From Agarivorans sp050870875 (lineage in GTDB: Bacteria > Pseudomonadota > Gammaproteobacteria > Enterobacterales > Celerinatantimonadaceae): a stretch of DNA of 64,000 nt. Location of the stretch: NCBI RefSeq assembly GCF_050870875.2, contig NZ_CP194041.2, forward strand, positions 1,488,001 through 1,552,000, in the 5' to 3' direction. The position numbers were made by a program, and so were the translations under genes. The notes under the pieces were generated by a model, which saw nothing but the letters and a program-made list of their open reading frames with translations, was not told the DNA's origin and searched no databases. Positions 8,545 to 17,059 of this stretch are shown here, one piece after another; position 1 is the first letter of the stretch; each line of letters begins with the position of its first letter.

Positions 8545-9239
8545 GATGCATGCTCCAAGCTGAGTTCAACTAACTCGGCTCTAATGTGGGAAATTGAAAA
8601 CTCGAAGGGTTGCTGTTGTTGGTCGATATTGACGGTTTGTAAGCGGAGTAGCGGTTTACTGGGATCAATTTGTAGGCAGGCGCAGTCTTCATTATTAGGA
8701 AGTTGCGCGCCAATCACCGTGTGTTTACGGCGTAAATTGATGGCGCAGTGCTGGGCCAAAAAGTGATGTAATGAACCCTGTTGGTAGCGGCCGAGTTGGC
8801 TTTCGTGTTCACCCAAACGCAGGTGATGAAATACGATACTGATTGGGATCTGGTCGATAAAGCGCAAGGTTTTGAGTTGAATTATCGGGCTGGCTAGCGC
8901 AATCTCTAAATTATTTGCCACCTGTTGGTTAGCGTTACTACGGATGCAACTAAGCAGCCGACTATTGGGCTTTGCTCCGGCATTGAGCAGGTTATCGGTG
9001 AATTTTGCCCCCGAATGCAGCGGATAACGCACTGGCTGACTGAGTACCAGCACGCCTTTGCCCTGTTGGCGCAGCAACCAACCTTTTAGCACCAATTGGT
9101 CAATGGCGCGGCGCAGTGTATGCCGATTGACTTGATAGCGTTCCGCTAAGCGTTGCTCGGGGGGAAGGTATTGGCCTGCCTGATAAGCACTGCTAATTTC
9201 TTTTTCGAGGCTGAGAGCAATTTCTTGATAGCGCGGCAT
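8541..9239 (-). CDS. phnF: PhnF, GntR/HutC-family transcriptional regulator of the phn operon
   Basis: A 232-residue regulator with an N-terminal GntR winged helix (LPPEQRLAERYQVNRHTLRRAIDQL, about residues 25-50) and a C-terminal UTRA-like ligand-binding domain. It sits between the transporter genes and phnG, as in E. coli. Family knowledge: PhnF is a repressor of phosphonate uptake and use genes in some bacteria. The effector here is unknown. The gene begins 12 nt after phnE and its end overlaps phnG by 4 nt. Confidence 0.92.
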   Translation of the reverse strand: MPRYQEIALSLEKEISSAYQAGQYLPPEQRLAERYQVNRHTLRRAIDQLVLKGWLLRQQGKGVLVLSQPVRYPLHSGAKFTDNLLNAGAKPNSRLLSCIRSNANQQVANNLEIALASPIIQLKTLRFIDQIPISIVFHHLRLGEHESQLGRYQQGSLHHFLAQHCAINLRRKHTVIGAQLPNNEDCACLQIDPSKPLLRLQTVNIDQQQQPFEFSISHIRAELVELSLEHAS

Positions 9240-9251
9240 GAGCAGACTCGA

Positions 9252-10040
9252 CTAAATAAACAGTTTACGGATCCGTTGGGAAACAAAATCCAACAGGCTT
9301 ACTGTGACCACGATGATCAGCATTACCGCGCAGGTTTGAGGAAACATAAAGCCACGAATGCTCTCCCATAAGATCACACCGATGCCGCCCGCACCCACCA
9401 TGCCCACGACTGTGGCCGATCGCACATTAGACTCGAAGCGATACAAGGAGAAGGAGATCCATAGTGGGAGCACTTGTGGGATCACGCCATAAACAATTTC
9501 TTCGAGTTTATTGGCACCAGTGGCGCGCACCCCTTCTACTTGGCCTGGATCAATCGCTTCAACGGCTTCCGAGAACAGCTTGGCTAACACGCCGGTGGTG
9601 TGAATGAATAATGCCATTACGCCAGCAAAGGGGCCCAAGCCCACAGTCACCACAAACAACATGGCAAAAACCATTTCGTTAATCGCTCGGGCGGCATCCA
9701 TTAGCCGACGCATGGCTAGACAAACCGATGTTGGGACCATGTTTTCGGCGCACATTAAACCGAAGGGCACTGCTAAAATGATTGAGAACAGGGTGCCCCA
9801 AATGGCGATATGTAGGGTAATCAGCATTTCTTCGAGGTAGTAGCTGAGGTCACTAAAATCGGGCGGAAAGAAGTCACTGGCTAGCTCGGCCATATTGCCC
9901 GCGTCGTTATATAGCTTCATTGGTGCAATTTCAGCACCTTGCCAGCTCCAGCTGAGGCCTGCCAGCAGTAGGGCCCAAATTGACAAGGTAAGCCAAGACG
10001 GGCGCGCGGATTGATCGGTGAGCATCGCATTGAGTTTCAT
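9252..10040 (-). CDS. phnE: PhnE, phosphonate ABC transporter permease
   Basis: A 262-residue inner-membrane permease with about six hydrophobic segments. Its cytoplasmic EAA loop, EAVEAIDPGQVEGVRATGAN, contacts the ATPase PhnC. I took the ATG at 10040; a TTG four codons upstream is also in frame but lacks a better ribosome site. There is only one phnE copy, and its frame is uninterrupted, unlike the 8-bp duplication known in E. coli K-12. About 70 nt separate it from phnD. Confidence 0.94.
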   Translation of the reverse strand: MKLNAMLTDQSARPSWLTLSIWALLLAGLSWSWQGAEIAPMKLYNDAGNMAELASDFFPPDFSDLSYYLEEMLITLHIAIWGTLFSIILAVPFGLMCAENMVPTSVCLAMRRLMDAARAINEMVFAMLFVVTVGLGPFAGVMALFIHTTGVLAKLFSEAVEAIDPGQVEGVRATGANKLEEIVYGVIPQVLPLWISFSLYRFESNVRSATVVGMVGAGGIGVILWESIRGFMFPQTCAVMLIIVVTVSLLDFVSQRIRKLFI

Positions 10041-10108
10041 AAGCTTTCTCAAGATGTCTAGATAAGTTGCTGAAAGAGAAGCTGAGCCGAAGCTCAGCTT
10101 ACAAGAGC

Positions 10109-11116
10109 CTATTGCGCCATTGCGGTAATCGCGTTTTGCTGGCGACTTAAATCGGCGAGTTGGGCGTCGATCACCGATAGTTCGGCGGATTTTTCAGCTT
10201 TTGACAATTTGCTGTCATGCTCAAGCTTGAGGCGGTTTTTGAACAACACCAATTGGCGGATGGGTAATAGTTGCAAGTCGCTAGAGGCTTTGAAAGGAGC
10301 CCACTGTAATGATCTGAGTACCGCGAGTTGTTTAGCATCACCCGATTTGCCGTAGTTCATGAAGAAGCTGTAAACTTTATCTTTAACGCTTTCGGGAAGG
10401 TTTTTTCGCCAAACGATGGGGTCTGATGGGATCAGTGGTGATTTCCAAATCACTTTTAATTGGGCAAACTTGTCGGGAGCGGTGACCTTCAAGCGGTCCA
10501 TGTTTTCGGTATTTCCGGTGGCAACGTCAACTTGTTTTGCGGCGGCAGCTAAAGCGTTGGCTTCGTGGCCCGAATTCATGCTGCGTTTAAAATCTGCGAC
10601 CGAAATGTTGTGTTCGGCAAAGACGTAGTAGGAGGGGACTAAGAAGCCAGAGGTGGAATTGGGATCGCCGTTGCCGAAGGTGAGTTCACTACGATGAGCA
10701 ATCACATCTTCTAAGTTATTCAAGGGGCTGTCTTTATGAGTGACTAAGACACTCCAGTAACCAGGGTTGCCGGTCACGTCGACGGTTTGCGCAAAAATTT
10801 CACCACCGGCACGGTCTACCGCTTCCATGGCTGATTTATTGCCGTACCAGGCTACGTCGACTTTATCAAACCGCATACCTTGAATGATACCAGCGTAATC
10901 AGGCGCAAAAAATGCCTTTATTTTATAGCCAGTTTGTTGCTCCATGGCCTCTAGAAACGGGGTCCATGTAGTTTTTAAATTTTGCTGAGATTCGGTAGAA
11001 ATGATCCCAAAATTGATAGTGTCCTGCGCTTTGTCAGCCGCTGACACGAGGGGGGAACCGAACGTTGCTGCGAGCATTGCGCTTGCAAAGGCGGTCTGCT
11101 TAATAAACTGTAACAT
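10109..11116 (-). CDS. phnD: PhnD, periplasmic phosphonate-binding protein
   Basis: A 335-residue periplasmic substrate-binding protein of the phosphonate/phosphite/phosphate family. The ATG at 11116 follows AAGGAG at a 9-nt spacing and opens a clear signal peptide (KQTAFASAMLAATFGSPLVSA, cleavage expected before ADKAQ). The segment TFGNGDPNSTSGFLVPSYYV carries the Ser/Thr phosphonate-binding loop typical of PhnD. Because the full C-P lyase set is present, alkyl- or aminoalkylphosphonates such as methylphosphonate or 2-AEP are the likely ligands; this is inferred. Confidence 0.95.
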   Translation of the reverse strand: MLQFIKQTAFASAMLAATFGSPLVSAADKAQDTINFGIISTESQQNLKTTWTPFLEAMEQQTGYKIKAFFAPDYAGIIQGMRFDKVDVAWYGNKSAMEAVDRAGGEIFAQTVDVTGNPGYWSVLVTHKDSPLNNLEDVIAHRSELTFGNGDPNSTSGFLVPSYYVFAEHNISVADFKRSMNSGHEANALAAAAKQVDVATGNTENMDRLKVTAPDKFAQLKVIWKSPLIPSDPIVWRKNLPESVKDKVYSFFMNYGKSGDAKQLAVLRSLQWAPFKASSDLQLLPIRQLVLFKNRLKLEHDSKLSKAEKSAELSVIDAQLADLSRQQNAITAMAQ

Positions 11117-11141
11117 GCCATCTATCTCCTTCATTTATGGA

Positions 11142-11966
11142 TTAGGCCATCTGTGGCCATGGTTGTGGTACTGCGAGATCTTGTGCTTCGGTATTGCTGG
11201 GATCCAAGCTTGAGCCATACAAGGCTGCCAAGCTGGCTTCTGTTAAATTTTGGCTTGGGCCGTCGTAAAAAATTTCGCCACGTTTTAAGGCGACAACTCT
11301 CGGGCAATAGCGTTTGGCGTAGTCAACCTGGTGTAAGGTCACCACCACCGCGATGCCTTCCTGTTGGTTAATATCGGTGAGGATTTCCATCACGATTCGT
11401 GATGATTCTGGGTCTAATGAGGCGATGGGCTCATCGGCCAAAATAATCTTGGCTTGCTGCATCAAGGCGCGGGCAATTGCCACTCGCTGTTGCTGACCAC
11501 CAGAAAGCGTCGAAACACGTTGTTGGGCAAACTGCTCCAGACCGACACGTTTTAGCGCGACTAAAGCCTGTTGCTTTTGTGACGTGGTAAAACGCCCGCT
11601 GAGGCTGCGCCAAAGTGGGGTCGCACTAAGCGCTCCAATTAATACGTTGTGTAATACACTTAGGCGAGAGACCAGATTAAACTGCTGAAAGATGTAACCA
11701 GTTTGGCTACGGCTTTGCCGTACGGTTTTACAAAATTTACCATTCCGTTGCACTGGGGTGCCTAGAACTTCGATGTAACCCTGACTATTTTTATCGCTGG
11801 TGATTAAGCCATTGAGGTGACGTAGTAATGTCGATTTCCCTGAGCCAGAGGGACCAAGCAGGGCGACCATTTCACCTTGCTCAACACTCAGGTTAATATT
11901 TTGCAAAGCATGATTCGTCGCAAAGTGCTTATGGAGCTGTTTTACGGCGATGACTTGTTTGCTCAT
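11142..11966 (-). CDS. phnC: PhnC, phosphonate ABC transporter ATP-binding protein
   Basis: A 274-residue ABC ATPase with Walker A GPSGSGKST, signature LSGGQQQRVAIARAL and Walker B IILADEPIASLDP. I start it at ATG 11966, giving MSKQVIAVKQLHKHF, rather than at an upstream in-frame TTG (12005), because family members start there. It is the first gene of the phn operon, followed 25 nt later by phnD. A Pho-box candidate lies about 80-95 nt upstream. Confidence 0.95.
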   Translation of the reverse strand: MSKQVIAVKQLHKHFATNHALQNINLSVEQGEMVALLGPSGSGKSTLLRHLNGLITSDKNSQGYIEVLGTPVQRNGKFCKTVRQSRSQTGYIFQQFNLVSRLSVLHNVLIGALSATPLWRSLSGRFTTSQKQQALVALKRVGLEQFAQQRVSTLSGGQQQRVAIARALMQQAKIILADEPIASLDPESSRIVMEILTDINQQEGIAVVVTLHQVDYAKRYCPRVVALKRGEIFYDGPSQNLTEASLAALYGSSLDPSNTEAQDLAVPQPWPQMA

Positions 11967-12489
11967 GACACAATCTCGTAGTTGGTTTGAGCATAATTTA
12001 ATCAAAAAATGTGACAGTTAGCTTATCTAGACATGTCACTTGGGTGACGTATTTATGGCAATTGAGTGACTAAAAAAACATCAATGCGTTGCGAAGGTGG
12101 CGATAGCCGTCTTGTAAAGAGTAGGGGGACATGCTTTGTAAACAAAGTGTGGCGGGAATGGCGGAAATCTAAAACCGATCCCATCAATGGATGCCTGAGA
12201 TGTCAATGATTGCGCGGTGTTTGCCGCGAGCTGAAGGCCAATGCCAGAGCGGTCATCAAGCTGAATCCCCGCTTTCGTTCAGCAACCAATATCCTCATTC
12301 TAATGTGTGACATCGCTTTGCTGGGGGGAGGCCGCGGCTTTTCAAACTAAGCCCTTGCACCGCAAGCCCAAAATGAAATCAAACCGAAAATACTAAGCCT
12401 GGGCCTATCGCTTTGCTGGCCCCTATTGACGCTACTGAGTTGCAACAGAGTATTGTGGAGGCGGAGGCTAAATACCTTCGGTTACTCGA
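11967..12489. other. intergenic region: phn promoter area and tail of PhzF-like gene
   Basis: The right-hand portion (about 12110-12489) holds no credible gene, repeat or RNA that I can recognise. The left portion carries the phnC promoter area with the Pho-box candidate. Confidence 0.5.
12044..12061 (-). promoter_or_regulatory. Pho box candidate upstream of phnC
   Basis: On the minus strand the 18 bases TTGCCATAAATACGTCAC agree with the E. coli Pho-box consensus CTGTCATAAATCTGTCAC at 14 positions by my alignment. It contains two TGxCA-like halves spaced 11 bp and lies 78-95 nt upstream of the phnC ATG. PhoB control under phosphate starvation is the known mode for phn operons. A separate CTGTCAC half at 12011-12017 is closer to the gene. 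Confidence 0.65.
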
Positions 12490-13356
12490 TTATACGGAGA
12501 TTTGCTGTTGTCCAATCTGTTGCGCAAAACCACCCACCATCACTTTAGAGATATCTAATTGCTGGCGCTCGATTGAAGCCGTAATGATTGAAACACAGTT
12601 CATGACTCTACCTTGTTCAAAAGTAAAGTGATCGCTATGTTCATCGCGAAGATGTTTGGTTAAGTAACAGGCTAATGCACCACTAGCACTGCCCGTGGCG
12701 GATTCTTCTGGTATCCCAAATAAAGGCGCAAAATTACGACAACTCGCCGTTAGTTTGCTTGCTTTTTCGCACAGTTCAAAAGCATGCAGACCAACGAGAT
12801 CATATTTTTTACAGAACTCACTGAGTAAATGTTGATTGACCTGAATTCTATCTAGATATCCCAATGGCACAGGAACGATAAGATCGTGTAAGCCGGTTGA
12901 AACGACCTCGATGGGTAGTTGAGTTGTTTCTAGAATGTTTACGTCAATTCCAATCAACTCTGAGACCTCCTGATAAGCAAATTCCTCGCGATATTCAGGT
13001 AGCTTCTGCTCCATCACTATATGACCATTCGATTCTATTGTCACCGTGAGTAAGCCTGCTTTTGTCCTCTGAACATATTGCCCCTCAGTGATGACTCCTT
13101 TTTGATGCATGATTGAGAATGCAGCTAAAGTTGCGTGTCCACAGAAATCAACTTCACCCGTTATAGTGAAAAAAGACAATTCAAAGTCGACTTCGTCATC
13201 TTGAGAAACAAAGGCCGTTTCTGAATAGCCAACGGCTTGCGCTATTTCTAGCTTTTCTTGATTCGACAGTTTATCGGCGTGCAATACTACGCCGGCAGGA
13301 TTTCCTCCGCGTCCATTGGCCGTAAAGGCGTTAACCAAAAAAGCTTCAACATTCAT
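12490..13356 (-). CDS. PhzF-family isomerase/epimerase-like protein
   Basis: A 288-residue member of the PhzF family, which shares the two-lobed diaminopimelate epimerase fold. The family's catalytic acid is E46 in GYSETAF, and the glycine-rich GSASGALACYL near residue 240 forms the second-lobe active-site loop. Most chromosomal PhzF homologues outside phenazine clusters have no proven substrate. No phenazine genes are nearby, so it is not phzF in function. The gene stands alone, with SD-like GGAGAC before the ATG. Confidence 0.85.
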   Translation of the reverse strand: MNVEAFLVNAFTANGRGGNPAGVVLHADKLSNQEKLEIAQAVGYSETAFVSQDDEVDFELSFFTITGEVDFCGHATLAAFSIMHQKGVITEGQYVQRTKAGLLTVTIESNGHIVMEQKLPEYREEFAYQEVSELIGIDVNILETTQLPIEVVSTGLHDLIVPVPLGYLDRIQVNQHLLSEFCKKYDLVGLHAFELCEKASKLTASCRNFAPLFGIPEESATGSASGALACYLTKHLRDEHSDHFTFEQGRVMNCVSIITASIERQQLDISKVMVGGFAQQIGQQQISV

Positions 13357-13500
13357 AACTATTTGTGTCTCCGTATAAGATCTTACCCGTCATCTGTTTT
13401 TTTTGCGCAGTGCTGTTTTGCAGTCAAGTGGCAAAACGCAGCGCAGCAAAAAGGGATCGATTGATAAACTATTGTACGCCCGGTATGGCATGAAGAAATG

Positions 13501-13532
13501 AGCGGAAAGTCCTTTTTAGGACGTTCACCGCT
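13501..13532. repeat. nested inverted repeat (two-step hairpin)
   Basis: AGCGG (13501-13505) pairs with CCGCT (13528-13532), and inside it GTCCT (13509-13513) pairs with AGGAC (13518-13522) across a T4 loop. There is no T-run afterwards, so it is not a standard terminator. Confidence 0.6.
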
Positions 13533-13570
13533 TGCTCTCAGTTTGAGAATTAAACGCTAAGGAGTCTTGA

Positions 13571-13681
13571 ATGGCAAGGGCATTCTCTTCATCTGTGGAT
13601 ATTTCGGCGGGCGGCATTTCTTATAAATATCGAGCCCAAATGCTGCGCTATTGCGTCAGGTTTGAGATTAAAACGCATTAA
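13571..13681 (+). CDS. possible small protein, 36 residues
   Basis: The frame begins MARAFSSSVDISAGGISYKY and runs 36 codons. Its only support is an AAGGAG ribosome site exactly 6 nt before the ATG and the absence of any other gene in the region. It has no transmembrane segment or recognisable motif. It could equally be chance or the remnant of a decayed gene. Confidence 0.2.
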   Translation: MARAFSSSVDISAGGISYKYRAQMLRYCVRFEIKTH

Positions 13682-14076
13682 AAATTGAAACAAATTCTTT
13701 AATTATTATTTTCATGCTTAAGGAGTACTTTGAATCGCGCGAATAACTGCCTGATGAGGCTATTCCCGTATTACAACTAGGCTGTTTTTCAGCTCTTCGT
13801 TGCTGAATACCTTCACTCTGCATTATAGGTGTCTCAGCAAGATAGCCCCTAAATTGATTGCTAAGTACTATGAAGGTGGATGAATCGTGGCCACAAGGCA
13901 TTGCAATCATATTGCATCTCATGGTTGGCGAGCCGCTTTGGTGTTTTTCTTTATTGGTGAAAACCTCGTAAAGATAGTGAATCATGATACAAGCTTTCAA
14001 CGCTCTAACAAACCTTGGGCAGGTATGCACTAGTGGCTACCTGCCCAGCTCATTTTGAATACAGCTAATCGCGGTC

Positions 14077-14901
14077 TTAGGCGCTTAGACTCTGCGCGGT
14101 GAGTACATGTTGCTCGATGGCCACCGCAACACCATCGTTTAAATTGCTGGGCGCGATGTAGTCGGCAATGGCTTTGATATCGTCATCGGCATTGCCCATG
14201 GCAACGGCTAATCCGGCAAATTGCAGCATGTGACGATCGTTATCAGCGTCTCCGGCGCACATGACTTGCTTCGCATCTAGATCGAGTAGTGTTGCGAGAT
14301 GAGCCACCCCGACCCCTTTGTTACTGTCTCGGTGTAAAAACTCAAGAAAATGTGGGGCGCTACGAACCACAGTGTATTGCTGACGTAATTCGGAAGGCAA
14401 ATTTGCAATGGCTTGGTCTAGAACCGTTTGCTCTGCCACAAACATGATCTTGGTTAAGGCTTCGTCATCGATTAAGTCTGCAAAGTCGACCTGGTTCACT
14501 TCGATACCATTAATTGACGATTCAAGATTGGTCCATGGATTGTGCTGTGGGGTGATTAATCCTTGGCGAGTAGAGAAAGCATGCATGAATACACCGAGTT
14601 TTTGAGCAATCGCGGTGAGCGCTTTTGCATCACTCCCTGTTAATGATGTGGTGTGCAGAACCTCACCATTGCCTACTCTCTGAACTAAAGAACCGTTGTA
14701 TGAAATCACAAAGTCTTCGTTGCTGGTTAAGCCAAGTTGCTCTAAGTAGGGCTGGATCCCTGCTAGAGGACGTCCAGAGGCTAAAACAACTTTAGCGCCT
14801 GCTTGTTTGGCAGCTTGAATCGCCTGATAAGTACGTGGGGTGATTTTTTTCTCGTCATTGAGAAGCGTGCCATCCATATCTAGGGCGATAAGTTTAATCA
14901 T
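14077..14901 (-). CDS. yidA: YidA-type HAD sugar phosphatase (Cof subfamily)
   Basis: A 274-residue cytoplasmic phosphatase of the haloacid dehalogenase superfamily, Cof type IIB. Motif I DMDGTLL (nucleophile and acid/base Asp), the motif II Ser of VVLASGRP, the conserved Lys in SNKGVGV and motif IV CAGDADND are all visible. It aligns along its length with E. coli YidA (for example QQYTVVRSAPHFLE versus EKYTVLKSAPYFLE), a broad sugar-phosphate phosphatase. I chose ATG 14901 because motif I follows directly, as in relatives. Confidence 0.9.
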   Translation of the reverse strand: MIKLIALDMDGTLLNDEKKITPRTYQAIQAAKQAGAKVVLASGRPLAGIQPYLEQLGLTSNEDFVISYNGSLVQRVGNGEVLHTTSLTGSDAKALTAIAQKLGVFMHAFSTRQGLITPQHNPWTNLESSINGIEVNQVDFADLIDDEALTKIMFVAEQTVLDQAIANLPSELRQQYTVVRSAPHFLEFLHRDSNKGVGVAHLATLLDLDAKQVMCAGDADNDRHMLQFAGLAVAMGNADDDIKAIADYIAPSNLNDGVAVAIEQHVLTAQSLSA

Positions 14902-15091
14902 ATTTCGGCAGACCTTTAGTGAGTGTAATCGACAGACAGCTTGCATAGCTAAGGGCTAATACTGTCTAGGAGGGGGCAATTCTACACAAAATGGTGGATG
15001 ATGTCTTAGTTTGTATTGCCTCTAGATGAGGGGGCGGTGGCTGTAGTCAAATGTTTATATTCAAATGATATTTAGTTAAATAGCCGCCCGT

Positions 15092-15125
15092 GCGAGGACT
15101 TGAACTCAGGGTTTTAAGTCCTCGC
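15092..15125 (-). repeat. 10-bp perfect hairpin with tRNA-Leu-like sequence
   Basis: GCGAGGACTT (15092-15101) is the exact reverse complement of AAGTCCTCGC (15116-15125). On the minus strand the stretch reads GGACTTAAAACCC followed by GAGTTCAAGTCC. These resemble the anticodon arm and T arm of tRNA-Leu(UAA). D-arm-like TTGGTCGAGC precedes it (near 15140), but no matching acceptor 5' strand or CCA is present, so I do not call a tRNA gene. It lies about 30 nt after the isochorismatase stop. Confidence 0.5.
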
Positions 15126-15153
15126 GTAGGCAGAGCTCGACCAAGTGATGACT

Positions 15154-15765
15154 TTATTCCGCAGCCTGCATCAGCTGCTGTAAGCTTTGTATTTTGGCAT
15201 AACGGTCGCCTAGGGCTGCCATCGCCACTTGGTGGACCATGTTTGCGGGTAAGCTTTGCCCATCTGCAGCACTTAAGGCTCGGGAGGCACAGGCATCGGC
15301 ACAAATAAAGTTACTGTAGCCGAGTTCTAGCGCGGCAATGGTTGTAGCCGTGACGCACATATGGCTCATCAAGCCCGCGATAATCAGTTGGTTACGTCCG
15401 TTTTGCTTTAGCTGTGCTTGTAGTTCTGTGTGATAAAAACTATTGGGTAGGCTTTTGATGATCACGGTTTCGCCCGCGAGCGGACGCAGCGAGTGGATCA
15501 CCGCCGCTTGTTCACTTAGGGGGTTAAAGACTGCTGCATTGACGGTGGCGTGATGCAGTACATGAAAGATCGGCATTGCCTGTTGCCGCGCATAATTGAG
15601 TAACTTGGTCGCTTGAGAAATCGCCGCTTGTCCAGCACCGCCTAGCGCTAACTTACCGGTGATATATTCCTGTTGAAAATCGATGAGCAGCAACGCGCTT
15701 TGTGAACGATCAAATGGCGTGGGTGTCGCACCTGCGATGGAGAGTAGAGTGGTCGGTTTTGGCAT
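15154..15765 (-). CDS. isochorismatase-family cysteine hydrolase
   Basis: A 203-residue cysteine hydrolase of the isochorismatase/nicotinamidase superfamily. The catalytic triad is visible as D29 (LLLIDFQ), K104 (TVIIKSLPNSF) and C137 (LMSHMCVTATT). The GLMSHMCV segment, with the cis-peptide before Cys, is typical of uncharacterised members related to YcaC/nicotinamidase. The substrate is unknown; the enterobactin enzyme EntB is unlikely because its carrier domain is missing. A LysR regulator gene lies divergently upstream and may control it. Confidence 0.87.
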   Translation of the reverse strand: MPKPTTLLSIAGATPTPFDRSQSALLLIDFQQEYITGKLALGGAGQAAISQATKLLNYARQQAMPIFHVLHHATVNAAVFNPLSEQAAVIHSLRPLAGETVIIKSLPNSFYHTELQAQLKQNGRNQLIIAGLMSHMCVTATTIAALELGYSNFICADACASRALSAADGQSLPANMVHQVAMAALGDRYAKIQSLQQLMQAAE

Positions 15766-16119
15766 GCGAATCTCTTTAGTGATGGGTGAGTAGGGCTTTA
15801 GCTTAAGCGAAGTAGGTTGAGAGGTAAGCGAGCAATTCTGCTCAAGGCCTATGCAAAATTAATCGTTGACTTGAAGCAGGGTCTAGCATGAGCGTATTTA
15901 TCGAATGTTAAGTGGAGGGGAGTCAGGTTGCGCAAGCAAGATAGGCTTTAAAGCATTTCTAGTGGGCGGTGGGCTTGCAATTGCGCTCGATTGCTTTGTA
16001 CACTTGGCTTGAACCTCAAAAGGGTATGGCGTAAGCATACTTGCAGCCCTTAATTTTGTAGGCTTTCCAAGTTGATGAACTCGAGTACCGCATACTCAAG
16101 TCGTGGCGGTAGAATAAAT
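15766..16119. other. divergent intergenic region between isochorismatase-like gene and lysR-type gene
   Basis: The roughly 350 bp between divergent starts probably contains both promoters and the LysR binding site. I could not single out a convincing operator or promoter pair. Confidence 0.4.
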
Positions 16120-16977
16120 ATGAATGGAATGAACTGGGACGATTTACGATTCTTCACGGCTTTGGTTGAATGTGGCACCGCGACGGCGGCTGCGAAGCGT
16201 TTGCAGGTGAATTATGCGACGGTGTCGCGGCGTATTGAACGCCTTGAAGATGCCTTGCAGCAGCGTCTGTTTGAGCGTCGTCAAGAGGGATTTATTGCAA
16301 CCGTAGAAGGCCAATTACTTTATCAAAAAAGTTGCCAGATCCGTGACGACATCGACAGCCTAGCGCCGCACTTTGGTGTGGCAGCCCAGCAGCAAAAGAG
16401 CATTGTTTTATCGATGGTGCCCGCTCTAGCCGAATACCTTGTTCTGCCTCACTTAAGCCAGTTACAGGGTCAATTTCCAGATTTAAAACTGGAAATTGAG
16501 TTATCCAATCGTAATGTGAGCATTCCTAAAAAAGAGGCTGACATTGCGCTGCGTTTAAGCCTTCCTGAGAGTGGCGATTATCTCTGTAAGAAGATTGGAA
16601 TGCTGAATTATTGTTTATGCGGTAACGCTCAATGGTTGGATAAACTGAAACAAGCCGAACCGGTGAATGTTATTAGTTATGGCCCAAGTTTAAGCCATTT
16701 ACCTGAGGCGGAATATTTGTTGAGACGCTTTGGTGTCGCGGCGATCAGATTGCAGACTAATTCGCTTACCAGCCAGCGTATCGCGGCCGAACATGGTTAT
16801 GGTATTGCTTTATTACCCAGCTGTTGTCTAGTTGGCAGCAATTTATTGCAGCTTCCTTTGTCTGAGCCCTTGCAGCGTGAGGTATGGATGCTTACTTCTC
16901 GGCAAAGCAGCCAAATGAGAGCCACTCGCAGGATCATCCGTGAATTAGAAAGCATGTTTGGCTCGTTTCCCTCGTGA
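16120..16977 (+). CDS. LysR-family transcriptional regulator
   Basis: A 285-residue regulator with an N-terminal winged helix-turn-helix (WDDLRFFTALVECGTATAAA, then VSRRIERLEDALQQRLFER) and a LysR substrate-binding domain. The start is not certain: ATG 16120 and ATG 16129 both precede the HTH closely, while an in-frame TTG/ATG pair at 16072 would add 16 unusual residues. It is divergent from an isochorismatase-like hydrolase and 82 nt upstream of a leuE-type exporter, so either may be a target; the effector is unknown. Confidence 0.9.
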   Translation: MNGMNWDDLRFFTALVECGTATAAAKRLQVNYATVSRRIERLEDALQQRLFERRQEGFIATVEGQLLYQKSCQIRDDIDSLAPHFGVAAQQQKSIVLSMVPALAEYLVLPHLSQLQGQFPDLKLEIELSNRNVSIPKKEADIALRLSLPESGDYLCKKIGMLNYCLCGNAQWLDKLKQAEPVNVISYGPSLSHLPEAEYLLRRFGVAAIRLQTNSLTSQRIAAEHGYGIALLPSCCLVGSNLLQLPLSEPLQREVWMLTSRQSSQMRATRRIIRELESMFGSFPS

Positions 16978-17059
16978 GACGTCCTTGGATTTATTTTAAA
17001 CCCTAGACGAGATGAGAATCTTGTCGTATTAAGTTATTCTGTGATGGCAAGGAGCTAGT

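Larger units (their letters stand above)
13357..14076. other. 720-bp gene-poor region
   Basis: It holds a nested hairpin (13501-13532) and a short frame with a strong ribosome site (13571-13681). A 120-codon minus-strand frame at 13668-14030 has no family signature that I recognise and a composition unlike neighbouring proteins; I do not call it a gene. The stretch may be decayed coding DNA. Confidence 0.45.

Noticed and set aside
12490..13356. phenazine biosynthesis gene phzF
   Set aside because: The family is right, but there are no other phz genes; chromosomal PhzF-like proteins are widespread and uncharacterised.
13501..13532. integron attC site or transposon end
   Set aside because: The inner and outer repeats do not carry the RYYYAAC/GTTRRRY core sites and no integrase or transposase is nearby.
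13668..14030. 120-codon minus-strand frame in the gap before yidA
   Set aside because: There is no recognisable domain, no good ribosome site and an odd mix of residues; it looks like chance or decayed DNA.
15085..15150. tRNA-Leu gene
   Set aside because: Anticodon- and T-arm-like parts exist, but there is no 5' acceptor strand, variable arm or CCA.
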